19,960 nt of DNA from an uncultured Collinsella sp. (GCA_902478705.1 CABSMB010000004.1:1-19960); one strand, 5' to 3'. Shown: positions 1 to 7,462, numbered from the stretch's first letter. The notes: generated by a model from the letters alone, not told the origin. Program-made: numbers and translations.

Positions 1-25
1 AATGCGGCCCGCGCGGCGTCGAGCC

Positions 26-53
26 GTTACGCGGTTTGGTAAAACCGCGTAAC
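26..53 (-). terminator. Hairpin at the pyrE stop codon
   Basis: A perfect 12-bp inverted repeat (GTTACGCGGTTT at 26-37, AAACCGCGTAAC at 42-53) has a 4-nt loop. On the minus strand it begins in the last base of the pyrE stop codon (53-55). No T-run follows, so it may be a weak or factor-assisted terminator or an mRNA 3'-end stabiliser rather than a classical intrinsic terminator. Confidence 0.5.
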
Positions 54-733
54 TAATGGACTCCGTACTGCTCGTAGTAGGCGTCGATGGCGGTCTTGAG
101 CTCGTCATCGATGACGACCTTGCCGTCGATCTCGTGGTTGTAGAGCGTCTCGACGACCTCGGCCATGGAGACGATGCTCGCGACGGGGAAACCGTACTTG
201 GCCTCGATCTCCTTCTGGGCGGTGGTCACGCCACCCTTGCCGACCTCCATACGGTTGAGGGACACGATGAGGCCCTTGATCTCGACATCGGCAGCAGCCT
301 TAACTTTGGGATAGGTCTCGTCGATGGACTTGCCGCTGGTGGTAACGTCCTCGACCATGATCACGCGGTCGCCGTCCTGGGGCTCGTAGCCCAGCAAGTT
401 GCCCTTGTCGGCGCCGTGGTCCTTGGCCTCCTTGCGGTCGCAGCAGTACTTGACCTCCTTGCCGTACAGCTCGTGGTAGGCAATGGCGGTCACGACTGCC
501 AGCGGAATACCCTTGTAGGCAGGCCCGAACAGCACGTCAAAGTCGTCGCCAAAGTTATCGTGGATGGCCTGGGCGTAATACTCGCCCAGCTTCTTGAGCT
601 GATAGCCCGTCACGTAGGCGCCGGCGTTCATAAAGAACGGGGACTGACGGCCGCTCTTGAGCGTAAAGCTGCCGAACTTAAGGACGTCGGACTCGACCAT
701 AAACTTGATGAACTCTTGCTTGTAAGCCTCCAT
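53..733 (-). CDS. pyrE: Orotate phosphoribosyltransferase
   Basis: Cytoplasmic enzyme of de novo pyrimidine synthesis that joins orotate to PRPP to give orotidine 5'-phosphate. The 226-residue product matches the usual PyrE length (about 210-230). The type I PRTase PRPP-binding motif is plain at residues 124-136 (VIMVEDVTTSGKS, acidic pair E128-D129 followed by TTSGKS). The flexible-loop region KEAKDHG lies at 101-107 and FTLKSGRQSPFF at 23-34 is the characteristic N-terminal orotate/PRPP contact segment. The start is set by a Shine-Dalgarno (AGAGGAG, plus positions 739-745) 5 nt before the ATG. The gene is divergent from mgtA, and no other pyr gene lies in the window, so it may be the last gene of a group extending left or stand alone. 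Identification is from family motifs and is secure. Confidence 0.95.
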   Translation of the reverse strand: MEAYKQEFIKFMVESDVLKFGSFTLKSGRQSPFFMNAGAYVTGYQLKKLGEYYAQAIHDNFGDDFDVLFGPAYKGIPLAVVTAIAYHELYGKEVKYCCDRKEAKDHGADKGNLLGYEPQDGDRVIMVEDVTTSGKSIDETYPKVKAAADVEIKGLIVSLNRMEVGKGGVTTAQKEIEAKYGFPVASIVSMAEVVETLYNHEIDGKVVIDDELKTAIDAYYEQYGVH

Positions 734-863
734 GCGGGCTCCTCTCGTAATCGCGTACGTGCTTCACAGTTTAGCGCAGGCGGAGCGTCGCTGCGGGCGC
801 GCTTTGGAGCCATGACGCTCTGTAAGGGCTTTGTCAGGGACGATGGTTTTCCGAACAACGGGG

Positions 864-892
864 TTGACACGGCAAACCCCCTCGTCAAGAAT
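864..892 (+). promoter_or_regulatory. Candidate promoter for the mgtA leader transcript
   Basis: TTGACA at 864-869 is followed after 17 bp by AAGAAT at 887-892. That is a perfect -35 consensus, ideal spacing and a 4/6 -10 match. Transcription would start near 899 and give a leader of roughly 270 nt before mgtA, enclosing the small reading frame at 959-1030 and the hairpin at 1052-1088. The gap from 734 to 958 holds nothing else I can support. The sequence fit is direct; promoter function is inferred. Confidence 0.45.
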
Positions 893-958
893 ACCGGCGG
901 ATTGAAACGGGTGCGAGATACCCAAAGCGCACAGCGCACGGCCTTAAGGAGGTGTGCC

Positions 959-1030
959 ATGGAAGGCAGTCATAGTCGAAAAACCTGCATGTCGCCCTCG
1001 GCACGCCGCGAGGACTCCGCGTCCGCATAA
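959..1030 (+). CDS. Candidate 23-residue leader peptide upstream of mgtA
   Basis: A short frame starts at ATG 959 and ends at TAA 1028-1030. It sits behind one of the strongest Shine-Dalgarno sequences in the window (TAAGGAGGTG, 945-954, 6-nt spacing from GGAGG). The peptide is polar and basic, begins MEGSHSRKTC and contains four arginines. It has no membrane segment and no family I recognise. It lies between the candidate promoter (864-892) and the hairpin (1052-1088), about 140 nt before the mgtA start. Enterobacterial mgtA is controlled by a leader peptide (MgtL), so position suggests an analogous regulatory uORF, but this peptide is not proline-rich like MgtL and shares no sequence with it. 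It could also be a chance frame or a free-standing small protein. The RBS is the main support. Confidence 0.45.
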   Translation: MEGSHSRKTCMSPSARREDSASA

Positions 1031-1051
1031 CCACCAGCAGCAGATCGTCAA

Positions 1052-1088
1052 AACCACCACAAAGGTGCCTGTCCCCTTTGTGGTGGTT
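1052..1088 (+). repeat. 14-bp perfect hairpin in the mgtA leader (REP-like)
   Basis: AACCACCACAAAGG (1052-1065) and CCTTTGTGGTGGTT (1075-1088) pair perfectly around a 9-nt loop. Pairing can extend outward through CGTCA (1046-1050) and TGACG (1097-1101) across an asymmetric bulge. No T-run directly follows; the nearest is six Ts at 1117-1122, 28 nt on. The core with GGTGCCTGTCCC resembles dispersed REP-type palindromes that I recall from other genomes (memory, unverified). It may act as a leader attenuator or simply be a dispersed palindrome that landed between the uORF and mgtA. Confidence 0.7.
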
Positions 1089-1171
1089 CGTGAGCATGAC
1101 GTGAGCGACATCTAGGTTTTTTGCAATTCAATACGACACGTACGCTAACTCCCTTTAGCAAGGAGGACCCT

Positions 1172-3940
1172 ATGCTGATGCTCAAAACCGCCACGGTACT
1201 CGAAGTCATCTCCAAGCGCCGCCGCACGGCGCGCCCTGCCGCTCACGCCGGCCTTGCCAAGAACACCATCTTTGCCGCAACCCATAACGCCGAGGACGCC
1301 CTCGTGCTGCTCGACGCCACAGCGGACGGCCTCACCGCCGGGCAGGCCGCCGAGCGCCTGGACGCCGCCGGCCCCAACACCATCGAGGCGCCGACCAAGA
1401 CGCTTGCCCGCCGCATCGCCGACGCCTTCATCGACCCCTTCGCCGGCATCCTTGCCGCGCTCGCGCTGGTCTCGCTCTACATTGACGTGCTCGCCGTGCC
1501 CGAGCCGCAGCGCGACCCCTCCACGGTCATCGTCATCGGCATCATGCTGTTGGTATCGGGCGGCATGAAGTTTATCCAGGAAGCCCGCAGCGGCAATGCG
1601 GCAGAGGCCCTTAAGGACCTGGTCTCCAACACCTGCACCGCCCTGCGCGACGGCGAGCGCATCGAGATCCCCTTCGACGAGCTCGTCCCCGGCGACATGA
1701 TCCGCCTCTCCGCCGGCGACATGGTGCCGGCCGACGCCCGCATCATCACCGCGCGCGACCTATTTGTAATCGAGTCCGCCCTCACCGGCGAGAGCGAGGC
1801 CGTCGAGAAGACCACCGCCGTCACCGTCATCGAGGGTGCCGACGGATCCTCGCTGCCGCTCTCTGCCTGCAAGAACATCGTCTTTACCGGCACCTCTGTA
1901 CAAAACGGCACCGCCATGGCACTTGTCGTGGCCACCGGTTCGGACACCTACCTGGGCGGCATCGCCAAGATGCTCAACGGGCGCGGCGAGAAGAGCGCGT
2001 TCGACCGCGGTGTCTCGAGCGTCTCGATGCTGCTGGTGCGCCTGATGCTCGTCATGGCACCGGCTGTCTTTGCCATCAACGCCGCCACCAAGGGCAACGT
2101 CATCGACGCGCTGTTGTTCGCCACGAGCGTGGCCGTGGGCATCACGCCGCAGATGCTTCCCGTCATCGTGACCACGAGTCTGTCGCAGGGCGCCAAGGAC
2201 CTCGCCCGCCGCCGGGTCATTGTCAAAGAGCTGCCCGCAATCCAAAATCTCGGCGCCATGGACGTGCTGTGCTGCGACAAGACCGGCACCCTCACCGAGG
2301 ACCGCATCGTGCTCGAGCGCTATCTCAACACCGACGGCGACGAGGACGCACGCGTGCTGCGCCATGCGTTCTTGAACAGCTTCTTCCAGACGGGTCTCAA
2401 GAACCTCATCGACCTGGCCGTGATCGACCGCGCCGACATGACCCCTTCGGCCATCGCGCCCGATTCCATGCTGGGCCAGAGCCTGCGCGACCGCTACACC
2501 AAGGTCGACGAGGTGCCCTTCGATTTCTCGCGCCGTCGCCTGAGCGTGGTGGTCGCCGACGCCCAAGGCAAGACCCAGATGGTCACCAAGGGCGCTGCCG
2601 AAGAAATGCTCGAGATCTGCTCCTTTGTCGAGGTCGATGGCATCGCCCAGCCGCTCACCGACGAGAAGCTCGCCCAGATTCGCAAGCAGGTCGCCGGACT
2701 TAACGCCGAGGGCTTACGCGTAATTGCCGTGGCGCAGAAAACCAATTCGCGCTGCGTGGGCGAATTTGGCATCGCCGACGAGTGCGACATGGTGCTGATG
2801 GGCTTTTTGGCCTTCCTCGATCCGCCCAAAGCGAGCGCTGCGAGCGCCGTCGCCACCCTCGAGGCCAAGGGCGTGGCGGTCAAGGTCCTGACAGGCGACA
2901 ACGACCGCGTCGCCGCCACCGTCTGCGAGCAAATCGGCATCGACGCGAGCAACGTTTTGCTGGGCTCCGAGATTGACGCGCTCGACGACGCCGAGCTGGC
3001 GGAGCGCGCCGAGCGGACCCGTCTCTTTGCCAAGCTCTCGCCGCTGCAGAAGGCGCGCCTGGTGCGCGTCATGCGCGAGCTGCTCGGCCATACCGTGGGC
3101 TTTATGGGCGACGGCATCAACGACGCCGCCGCCATGCGCGCGAGCGACTGCGGCATCTCCGTCGATTCGGCCGTCGACATCGCCAAGGAATCCGCCGACA
3201 TCATCTTGCTCCAAAAGGACCTGGGGGTGCTCGAGCGCGGCATCATCGAAGGCCGTCGCACCTACGGCAACCTGCTCAAGTACCTCAAGACCACGGTGAG
3301 CTCCAACTTTGGCAACGTGCTGTCCGTGACCGTCGCGAGCCTGTTCCTGCCGTTTTTGCCCATGAGCGCCCTGCAGCTGGTATTGCTGTCGCTGGTCTAC
3401 GAGATCGTGTGCATCGCGCTGCCGTGGGACACCGTCGACGATGCCTGGACTGCCCGCCCGCGTGCCTGGGACGCCGCGTCCATCAAGGGCTTTATGCTCG
3501 AACTGGGCCCCGTGAGCTCGCTGTTTGACATCGTGACCTTCGCCGCGCTCTTCTTTGTGGTGTGCCCCGCCGCCGTGGGCGCGAGCTGGGCCGAGCTTGC
3601 CGACGCGGGCAATGTTGCCGGCATGGCGACCTTTGCGGCGATTTTCCAGAGTGGCTGGTTCGTCGAGTCCATGTGGTCGCAGACACTCGTGATCCACATG
3701 CTGCGCTCCCCGCGCCTGCCGAGCCCGCGCGACCACGCCGCCCCCGTGCTGCGTGTGCTCACCGTCTTGGGCCTGGCACTTGTCACCTGGCTGCCGGCAA
3801 GCCCCATCGCCGACGCAATGGGCCTCACGCCGCTGCCGCCAAGCTTTTTTGCGCTGCTCATCGGCATTGTCACTGCCTATATTGCGCTCACCCAGCTGGC
3901 CAAGCGCCGCTACATCGCCCGCCACGGCGAGCTGCTGTAG
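1172..3940 (+). CDS. mgtA: Magnesium-importing P-type ATPase (MgtA/MgtB type, P3B)
   Basis: Inner-membrane pump that imports Mg2+ using ATP. From ATG 1172 the product has 922 residues (E. coli MgtA is about 900). That ATG is chosen because AAGGAGG (1160-1166) sits 5 nt before it; the frame is open back to a TTG at 1121 with no comparable site. Seen motifs: actuator TGES at 205-208, phosphorylation DKTGTLT with D369, nucleotide-domain KGA, TGDND, and hinge GDGINDAAA at 646-654. The segment KYLKTTVSSNFGNVLSV followed by FLPFLPM is typical of the Mg2+ subgroup and separates it from Ca2+ or heavy-metal pumps. A hydrophobic pair lies near residues 90-135 and several TM segments fill the C-terminal third. 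The long leader with a candidate uORF and hairpin suggests post-initiation control. The gene converges on the GH140-like gene at 4149. Confidence 0.95.
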   Translation: MLMLKTATVLEVISKRRRTARPAAHAGLAKNTIFAATHNAEDALVLLDATADGLTAGQAAERLDAAGPNTIEAPTKTLARRIADAFIDPFAGILAALALVSLYIDVLAVPEPQRDPSTVIVIGIMLLVSGGMKFIQEARSGNAAEALKDLVSNTCTALRDGERIEIPFDELVPGDMIRLSAGDMVPADARIITARDLFVIESALTGESEAVEKTTAVTVIEGADGSSLPLSACKNIVFTGTSVQNGTAMALVVATGSDTYLGGIAKMLNGRGEKSAFDRGVSSVSMLLVRLMLVMAPAVFAINAATKGNVIDALLFATSVAVGITPQMLPVIVTTSLSQGAKDLARRRVIVKELPAIQNLGAMDVLCCDKTGTLTEDRIVLERYLNTDGDEDARVLRHAFLNSFFQTGLKNLIDLAVIDRADMTPSAIAPDSMLGQSLRDRYTKVDEVPFDFSRRRLSVVVADAQGKTQMVTKGAAEEMLEICSFVEVDGIAQPLTDEKLAQIRKQVAGLNAEGLRVIAVAQKTNSRCVGEFGIADECDMVLMGFLAFLDPPKASAASAVATLEAKGVAVKVLTGDNDRVAATVCEQIGIDASNVLLGSEIDALDDAELAERAERTRLFAKLSPLQKARLVRVMRELLGHTVGFMGDGINDAAAMRASDCGISVDSAVDIAKESADIILLQKDLGVLERGIIEGRRTYGNLLKYLKTTVSSNFGNVLSVTVASLFLPFLPMSALQLVLLSLVYEIVCIALPWDTVDDAWTARPRAWDAASIKGFMLELGPVSSLFDIVTFAALFFVVCPAAVGASWAELADAGNVAGMATFAAIFQSGWFVESMWSQTLVIHMLRSPRLPSPRDHAAPVLRVLTVLGLALVTWLPASPIADAMGLTPLPPSFFALLIGIVTAYIALTQLAKRRYIARHGELL

Positions 3941-3958
3941 CACGGCGAGCTGCCGTAG
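3923..3958 (+). repeat. 18-bp tandem duplication across the mgtA stop codon
   Basis: CACGGCGAGCTGCTGTAG (3923-3940, encoding HGELL and stop) is followed directly by the same 18 bp with one change (CACGGCGAGCTGCCGTAG, 3941-3958). The second copy is in frame and would encode HGELP and stop, so it lies outside the protein unless the first stop is read through. It looks like a recent slippage duplication. Confidence 0.8.
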
Positions 3959-4012
3959 CAGACAGTCCAAGTCCGCCAAGGCAGCCGTCGCCACAACCCA
4001 TCCCCTTCGGCG

Positions 4013-4076
4013 GTTGCGGTGAAATAGTTCCTGTTGACCGGCCCGGGCTGTCATTTAGGAACTATTCCACCGCAAC
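4013..4076. repeat. Inverted-repeat element, copy 1
   Basis: Arms 4013-4032 (GTTGCGGTGAAATAGTTCCT) and 4057-4076 pair over 20 bp with one mismatch, around a 24-nt loop that contains its own dyads (TGAC/GTCA and GCCCGGGC). The same arms recur at 10665-10727 in the opposite orientation with an unrelated loop. It lies between the convergent mgtA and GH140-like genes, where a hairpin could end transcription from both sides, although there is no T-run. The rest of the 3959-4148 gap holds nothing I recognise. Confidence 0.85.
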
Positions 4077-4148
4077 TTATAAAGGGGACTGGGTTGTTGT
4101 GTCGGAGAAAGGAGGGAGGCATCCGGGCCGAAGGGTGAAGCTCGGGCG

Positions 4149-5462
4149 TTAGTGCTCGGGAGTCAAGATAACCAGGGCATCGTGCTCAAAGGGATGCTGA
4201 GCCACGCGCACGGTGCCGTCGCCATTGTCGCGAACGGGCAGCTTGGCGATACGCTTGGCCTCCATGTCGAGCGCCGTCGCCGACCAGCCGCGCGCAGCGT
4301 CGAGCTTAAACGTAAGCGCCGTGGTACGCGGCAGATAGGTAACGACACGCTCGCCAATACGCGCCACACGGATGGCTTCGCGCGCGTCGTCGAGCAGCTC
4401 CTGCGCGGGGACCACGGCAAGGGCGTCGTCGCACGCCGTGGCACCCAAGCCGGCAAGCACATGCTCGATGGCGGCAAAGTCCCACACGCCCGCAAACTGC
4501 AGGCACTCCTGCCAGCGGAACGGCATGTCAAAGCCCTCGCCCAAGACCGAGCCCTGGCTGCGCGACGTCTGCCAGTTCCAAACGCCGTGGGCGCCGTAGG
4601 TCACGCCCGCGCTGGCGCCGGCAAGAATCGACGACCACACGCTCGCGCGGCAATCCTGCGCAGTGAAGCGCCAGTACACGTTGCGCGACGCACCCATTTG
4701 CTCGTAGCAAGGCTCGGAGTTGACCATCGGCTTTTTGGGATAGTTGGCGATAAAGTCCTGCGGCAGACGCCAGGCCTCGGGCTGACCCTCGTAGTTGTGG
4801 CCGGGCTGGAACATATAAAAGTCCAGACGGTCCAGGTACTGCGCCGGGATGGTGCGGTTACCGCGATTGATGTGCATGGTGCGCAGAGCCTCGGGCGCGC
4901 GCTTCACAACCTCATCGAGCGCATCCTCGTAATAGGTAATTGCCTCGTCACCGGCAAAGTCGGTATCGCCCGTCACCACGTAGACGGGGTCGAACTCGCC
5001 CAAGTTCTCGACCACGCGGGCAACGTGGGCGCGAACCTCCTCGCGCGGCATAACCTCGGCACCGCAACGCTCGGCAATCTTGGCGCCCCAGGTACCGGGC
5101 ACGTAGTTGCACCACATGAGCACGAGTGCCGGGCGAATGCCGTGCTCGACGGCAGCGCGGCACATGTCGGCGGCGCGGTCCCAGTACGCCTGGTTGGGAC
5201 GGGACCAATCAAAGTGCACGCCGTCCTCGCTGGCATAGGGCCAAATACCCAGATCGGGGCAGCAGCGATCCCACTGCGGCAACGTGTTGATCTGCAGCAC
5301 GTTCATGCCCTGCTCGGCGCGGCGGGTCAGATAGTAGTCCCAGTCGGCCTCGGGAATGCTGGTAAACGCACTCCAGCACGTATCGGCAAACCAAAAGAAC
5401 GGCTTGCCCTCGCACAAAAAGCCATCCTGACGACCGTTAACGGTCAGCTTTCCCAAACTCAT
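4149..5462 (-). CDS. DUF4038 / GH140 apiosidase-like glycoside hydrolase
   Basis: Probable cytoplasmic glycoside hydrolase with a TIM-barrel fold. From ATG 5462 the product has 437 residues; this start has AAAGGA 6 nt upstream, whereas the frame's further upstream extension has no comparable site. The N-terminal signature PFFWFADTCWSAF (21-33) is the DUF4038 hallmark, followed by GMNVLQINTLPQW and a WPYASEDGVHFDW loop. Candidate catalytic acids are D166 in YVVTGDTD and E250 in MVNSEPCYE, matching the Asp/Glu pair expected for GH140. The C-terminal ~90 residues form a beta-rich domain with the poorly conserved look of a DUF5060-like or Ig-like tail. There is no signal peptide, so the substrate must be imported. 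Apiosidase activity is characterised for GH140 in Bacteroides; here the exact sugar is unknown. Confidence 0.82.
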   Translation of the reverse strand: MSLGKLTVNGRQDGFLCEGKPFFWFADTCWSAFTSIPEADWDYYLTRRAEQGMNVLQINTLPQWDRCCPDLGIWPYASEDGVHFDWSRPNQAYWDRAADMCRAAVEHGIRPALVLMWCNYVPGTWGAKIAERCGAEVMPREEVRAHVARVVENLGEFDPVYVVTGDTDFAGDEAITYYEDALDEVVKRAPEALRTMHINRGNRTIPAQYLDRLDFYMFQPGHNYEGQPEAWRLPQDFIANYPKKPMVNSEPCYEQMGASRNVYWRFTAQDCRASVWSSILAGASAGVTYGAHGVWNWQTSRSQGSVLGEGFDMPFRWQECLQFAGVWDFAAIEHVLAGLGATACDDALAVVPAQELLDDAREAIRVARIGERVVTYLPRTTALTFKLDAARGWSATALDMEAKRIAKLPVRDNGDGTVRVAQHPFEHDALVILTPEH

Positions 5463-5598
5463 CTGCAGTCCTTTCGCTCGATAAAGGAATTGCGAACCGG
5501 CAGATTCTTTCGCGCCCACACCTGGCGCAAAAGCCCCCGTCGCTTAGCAAGCCCCGGCAGGCAGGCACCACTCACCCACTCCAGTCTACCTTGCAAGA

Positions 5599-5632
5599 AG
5601 GGCCCCGCCGGGCTTGCGCCTGACGGGGCCCT
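5599..5632 (-). terminator. Terminator downstream of the PTS gene
   Basis: A 9-bp GC-rich stem (AGGGCCCCG 5599-5607 with CGGGGCCCT 5624-5632) has further pairing inside the loop (GGC/GCC). On the minus strand it follows the PTS stop codon by about 40 nt and is followed by TCTTG, a short pyrimidine tail. The rest of the 5463-5672 gap carries the GH140-like ribosome site and nothing else evident. Confidence 0.6.
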
Positions 5633-5672
5633 GTCGTGTAGGTAAGGTCGTAGTCGACCGAATGGCTTGGCC

Positions 5673-6972
5673 TTAGGCCTCCATCTCGGCGAGCTCCTCC
5701 TTGGAGAAGCCGGCGACGAAGACGACGGCAGCGGCGATGACAAAGGAGATTGCCATACCGACGATAGCCCAGACGGTGTTCATCTGGCCACCCTGCAGGT
5801 AGTTGGTGAAGACCAGGAAGTTGGAGGCACCGCCAGCGAGGTAATAGGTAACACCCATGAGGCCGGAGAACACGGCGCCGATGGCACCGCCGATGAACAT
5901 ACCGAGCATGGTGCGACGGAAGCGCATGAGGATACCGAAGAGTGCGGGCTCGGTGACGCCACCGGCGATGGCGGAGATGATGTAGCCCAGAGCAAGACCC
6001 TTCTCGTCGGGGTTCTTCATCTTGAGGAAGGCACCGAAGGCGCAACCCCAGACGGCGGCCATGGCGCAGTTGGTGGAAACGAAGACGAAGGGATCGTAGC
6101 CGGCGGCGATGATCTGAACCTGAGCGAGCAGGATGACGGGCATGTGCATACCGCAGACAACGAAGAGCTGCCAGAAGGCGCCGAGGACGGCCATGACGAT
6201 CAGGATACCGACGCCACCCATGTCAGCGAGACCGAAGAGGGCGTTAGCGATGAGGCTACCGATCTCGTTGCCGAGCGGGGCGAGGACGATAAAGGCAATG
6301 GGGATGGTGACGATCATGGTGCAGAACGGCGTAGACAGAGATGATTCCGCCGCCATCCTGGGTCGCGACGCTCACGACGGACGGAGCCATGAGGGCGCCG
6401 CCGAGGAGCATACCCAGAACCGGGGAGGCGCCGAGCTTCTTAGCGGCGGCATAGCCCAGGTAGATGGGGATAAAGGTGAACGTGGCCTCGTACAGGGTGG
6501 TGTAGAGGAACGTGTAGGTCGGATCGGTGTCGGAGAGAACGCCGAGCATGGTGGGGCCGAGGACCGCAGCGATGGTGCGGAACAGACCGCCGGCCATGAG
6601 CAGCGGGATCAGCTGGGTCATGGAGCCCGACAGATAGTCGAGGATGATGTTCGGCAGATTCTTGAGCTCGAACTTCTCCTTAGGAGCGTCGAGGTTCTCG
6701 TCGACCGCGGCACCCTGCTTAACGCCGGAGATGGCGACGAACTCGGCGAGCACCTTGGGCACGTTCTGGCCGATGATGACCTGGAGCTGGCTGCCGGCGA
6801 ACTGGCAACCCAGAACACCCTTAACCTTCTTGATCTTCTCCACGTCGGCCTTGCTATTGTCCTTGAGCGTCAGACGCAGGCGCGTCATGCAGTTGGTGGC
6901 GACGGTGACGTTCTCCGCACCGCCCACGAGCTCGAGGACATCGGTGGCAATCTGCTTGTTATCTACTGCCAT
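5673..6972 (-). pseudogene. PTS beta-glucoside-type EIIBC, frameshifted with internal loss
   Basis: Sugar-specific PTS permease of the glucose/beta-glucoside superfamily, broken into two frames. The 5' part (ATG 6972, GGGAGG site 6 nt or more upstream) carries the EIIB domain with phospho-acceptor C28 in ATNCMTRLRLTLKD, then EIIC helices up to SVATQDGGGIISVY. Near 6320-6330 the reading moves by +1, and the 3' part resumes at TPFCTMIVTIPIAFIVLAPLG, runs through GMHMPVI and the EIIC signature GGVTEPALFGI, and ends at 5673. In intact relatives about 40 residues (a helix plus a cytoplasmic segment) lie between those two points, so the lesion looks like an out-of-frame deletion of about 125 nt rather than a single-base slip. 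No EIIA domain is present. A sequencing or assembly error is the main alternative. The gene faces the operator-rich gap at 7022-7462. Confidence 0.8.
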
Positions 6973-6995
6973 GGGACCCCTCCCCATATCATCGT

Positions 6996-7021
6996 GTGCC
7001 TACTCGTTTGGGCGTAGGCAC
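6996..7021 (-). promoter_or_regulatory. Hairpin in the PTS gene 5' leader
   Basis: GTGCCTAC (6996-7003) and GTAGGCAC (7014-7021) form an 8-bp stem with a 10-nt loop, ending 24 nt before the PTS start codon. A -10-like TATAGT on the minus strand (plus 7037-7042) lies just upstream, so the hairpin would be close to the transcript 5' end. It has no T-run. A role in antitermination or mRNA stability is possible but unproven. Confidence 0.4.
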
Positions 7022-7078
7022 GCCTTTAGCTCGGCGACTATAACCCCTTACGGTTGCCAAGCCCTTGGATACGCTGTC

Positions 7079-7095
7079 GTAAACAAAGTGTTTAC
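7079..7095. promoter_or_regulatory. Inverted-repeat operator candidate, PTS side
   Basis: GTAAACAAAGTGTTTAC has perfect 7-bp arms (GTAAACA/TGTTTAC) around AAG. It lies about 110 bp upstream of the PTS start codon, next to a possible -10 (7037-7042, minus strand), and shares its half-site with the repeats spread over the gap. Confidence 0.55.
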
Positions 7096-7399
7096 TGAAC
7101 GTTTACGGGCTTTAGTTTACACGGAGACCCTGATTTGCGGCAATTTTACCGTCTTCAATCCGGTAAACGGTAGGAAATCAGGGGTGAACGTATTTGAATG
7201 ACAGTGGATTGTCAATTTATCGCTTTATCGCTATATGCCTATTTACGTGGACTTTTATCTTGACTGACGCCTTCACGCTATGTTTACTCATCAATAAATG
7301 CCCTGATAGATAGTGATAAACGACTGTTTAGTAATTTGTTGAGTGTTCATTTAGACCGTTTACCGAGTTCATCTGCCTGTTCTGTTATTCTGCATTACA

Positions 7400-7413
7400 C
7401 TAAACATGTTTAG
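7400..7413. promoter_or_regulatory. Inverted-repeat operator candidate, esterase side
   Basis: CTAAACATGTTTAG is a perfect 14-bp palindrome located 49 bp before the esterase start codon. It is the same half-site family as 7079-7095 but with a 2-bp centre. Its ATG (7406) is in frame with the esterase but lacks a ribosome site, so I read it as an operator rather than a start. Confidence 0.5.
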
Positions 7414-7462
7414 ATTGTATTGCCGCGATTGTTTAGCACGCGTGGCACAAGGGAGGCAGCTC

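Larger units (their letters stand above)
7022..7462. promoter_or_regulatory. Divergent AT-rich control region with repeated GTTTAC half-sites
   Basis: This gap between the divergent PTS and esterase genes is much richer in A/T than its surroundings and has no convincing gene. It holds a dense set of related 6-mers: GTAAAC at 7079 and 7163; GTTTAC at 7090, 7101, 7115, 7282 and 7358; plus TAAAC-GACT-GTTTA (7317-7330), the palindrome at 7400-7413 and GTTTAG near 7431. Such clustering is typical of operators for a sugar-responsive repressor. No regulator gene lies nearby in the window. A CCAAG-CC-CTTGG palindrome (7057-7068) is also present. Confidence 0.6.

Noticed and set aside
56..1030. A 324-codon plus-strand frame spanning pyrE and the gap
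   Set aside because: Mostly antisense to pyrE; only its last 24 codons (959-1030), with their own ribosome site, are kept as a candidate leader peptide.
2714..4054. A 446-codon minus-strand frame opposite mgtA
   Set aside because: Antisense frame rich in His/Gln/Arg with no family signature; mgtA occupies this DNA.
4152..5645. A 497-codon plus-strand open frame opposite the GH140-like gene
   Set aside because: It is an antisense shadow of a gene with clear DUF4038 motifs; no recognisable domain and no ribosome site.
5673..6356. The PTS 3' frame read as an independent EIIC gene starting at ATG 6356
   Set aside because: Its first codons (MAAESSLS) are the out-of-frame reading of the upstream domain, no ribosome site precedes it, and half of EIIC would be missing.
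7022..7200. Possible riboswitch or small RNA in the PTS-esterase gap
   Set aside because: I can see repeated DNA half-sites and one short hairpin but no recognised riboswitch core or antiterminator consensus.
7406..7462. Upstream in-frame ATG of the esterase
   Set aside because: No ribosome site, lies inside a palindrome, and the extension is not conserved-looking; ATG 7463 has GGGAGG at ideal distance.
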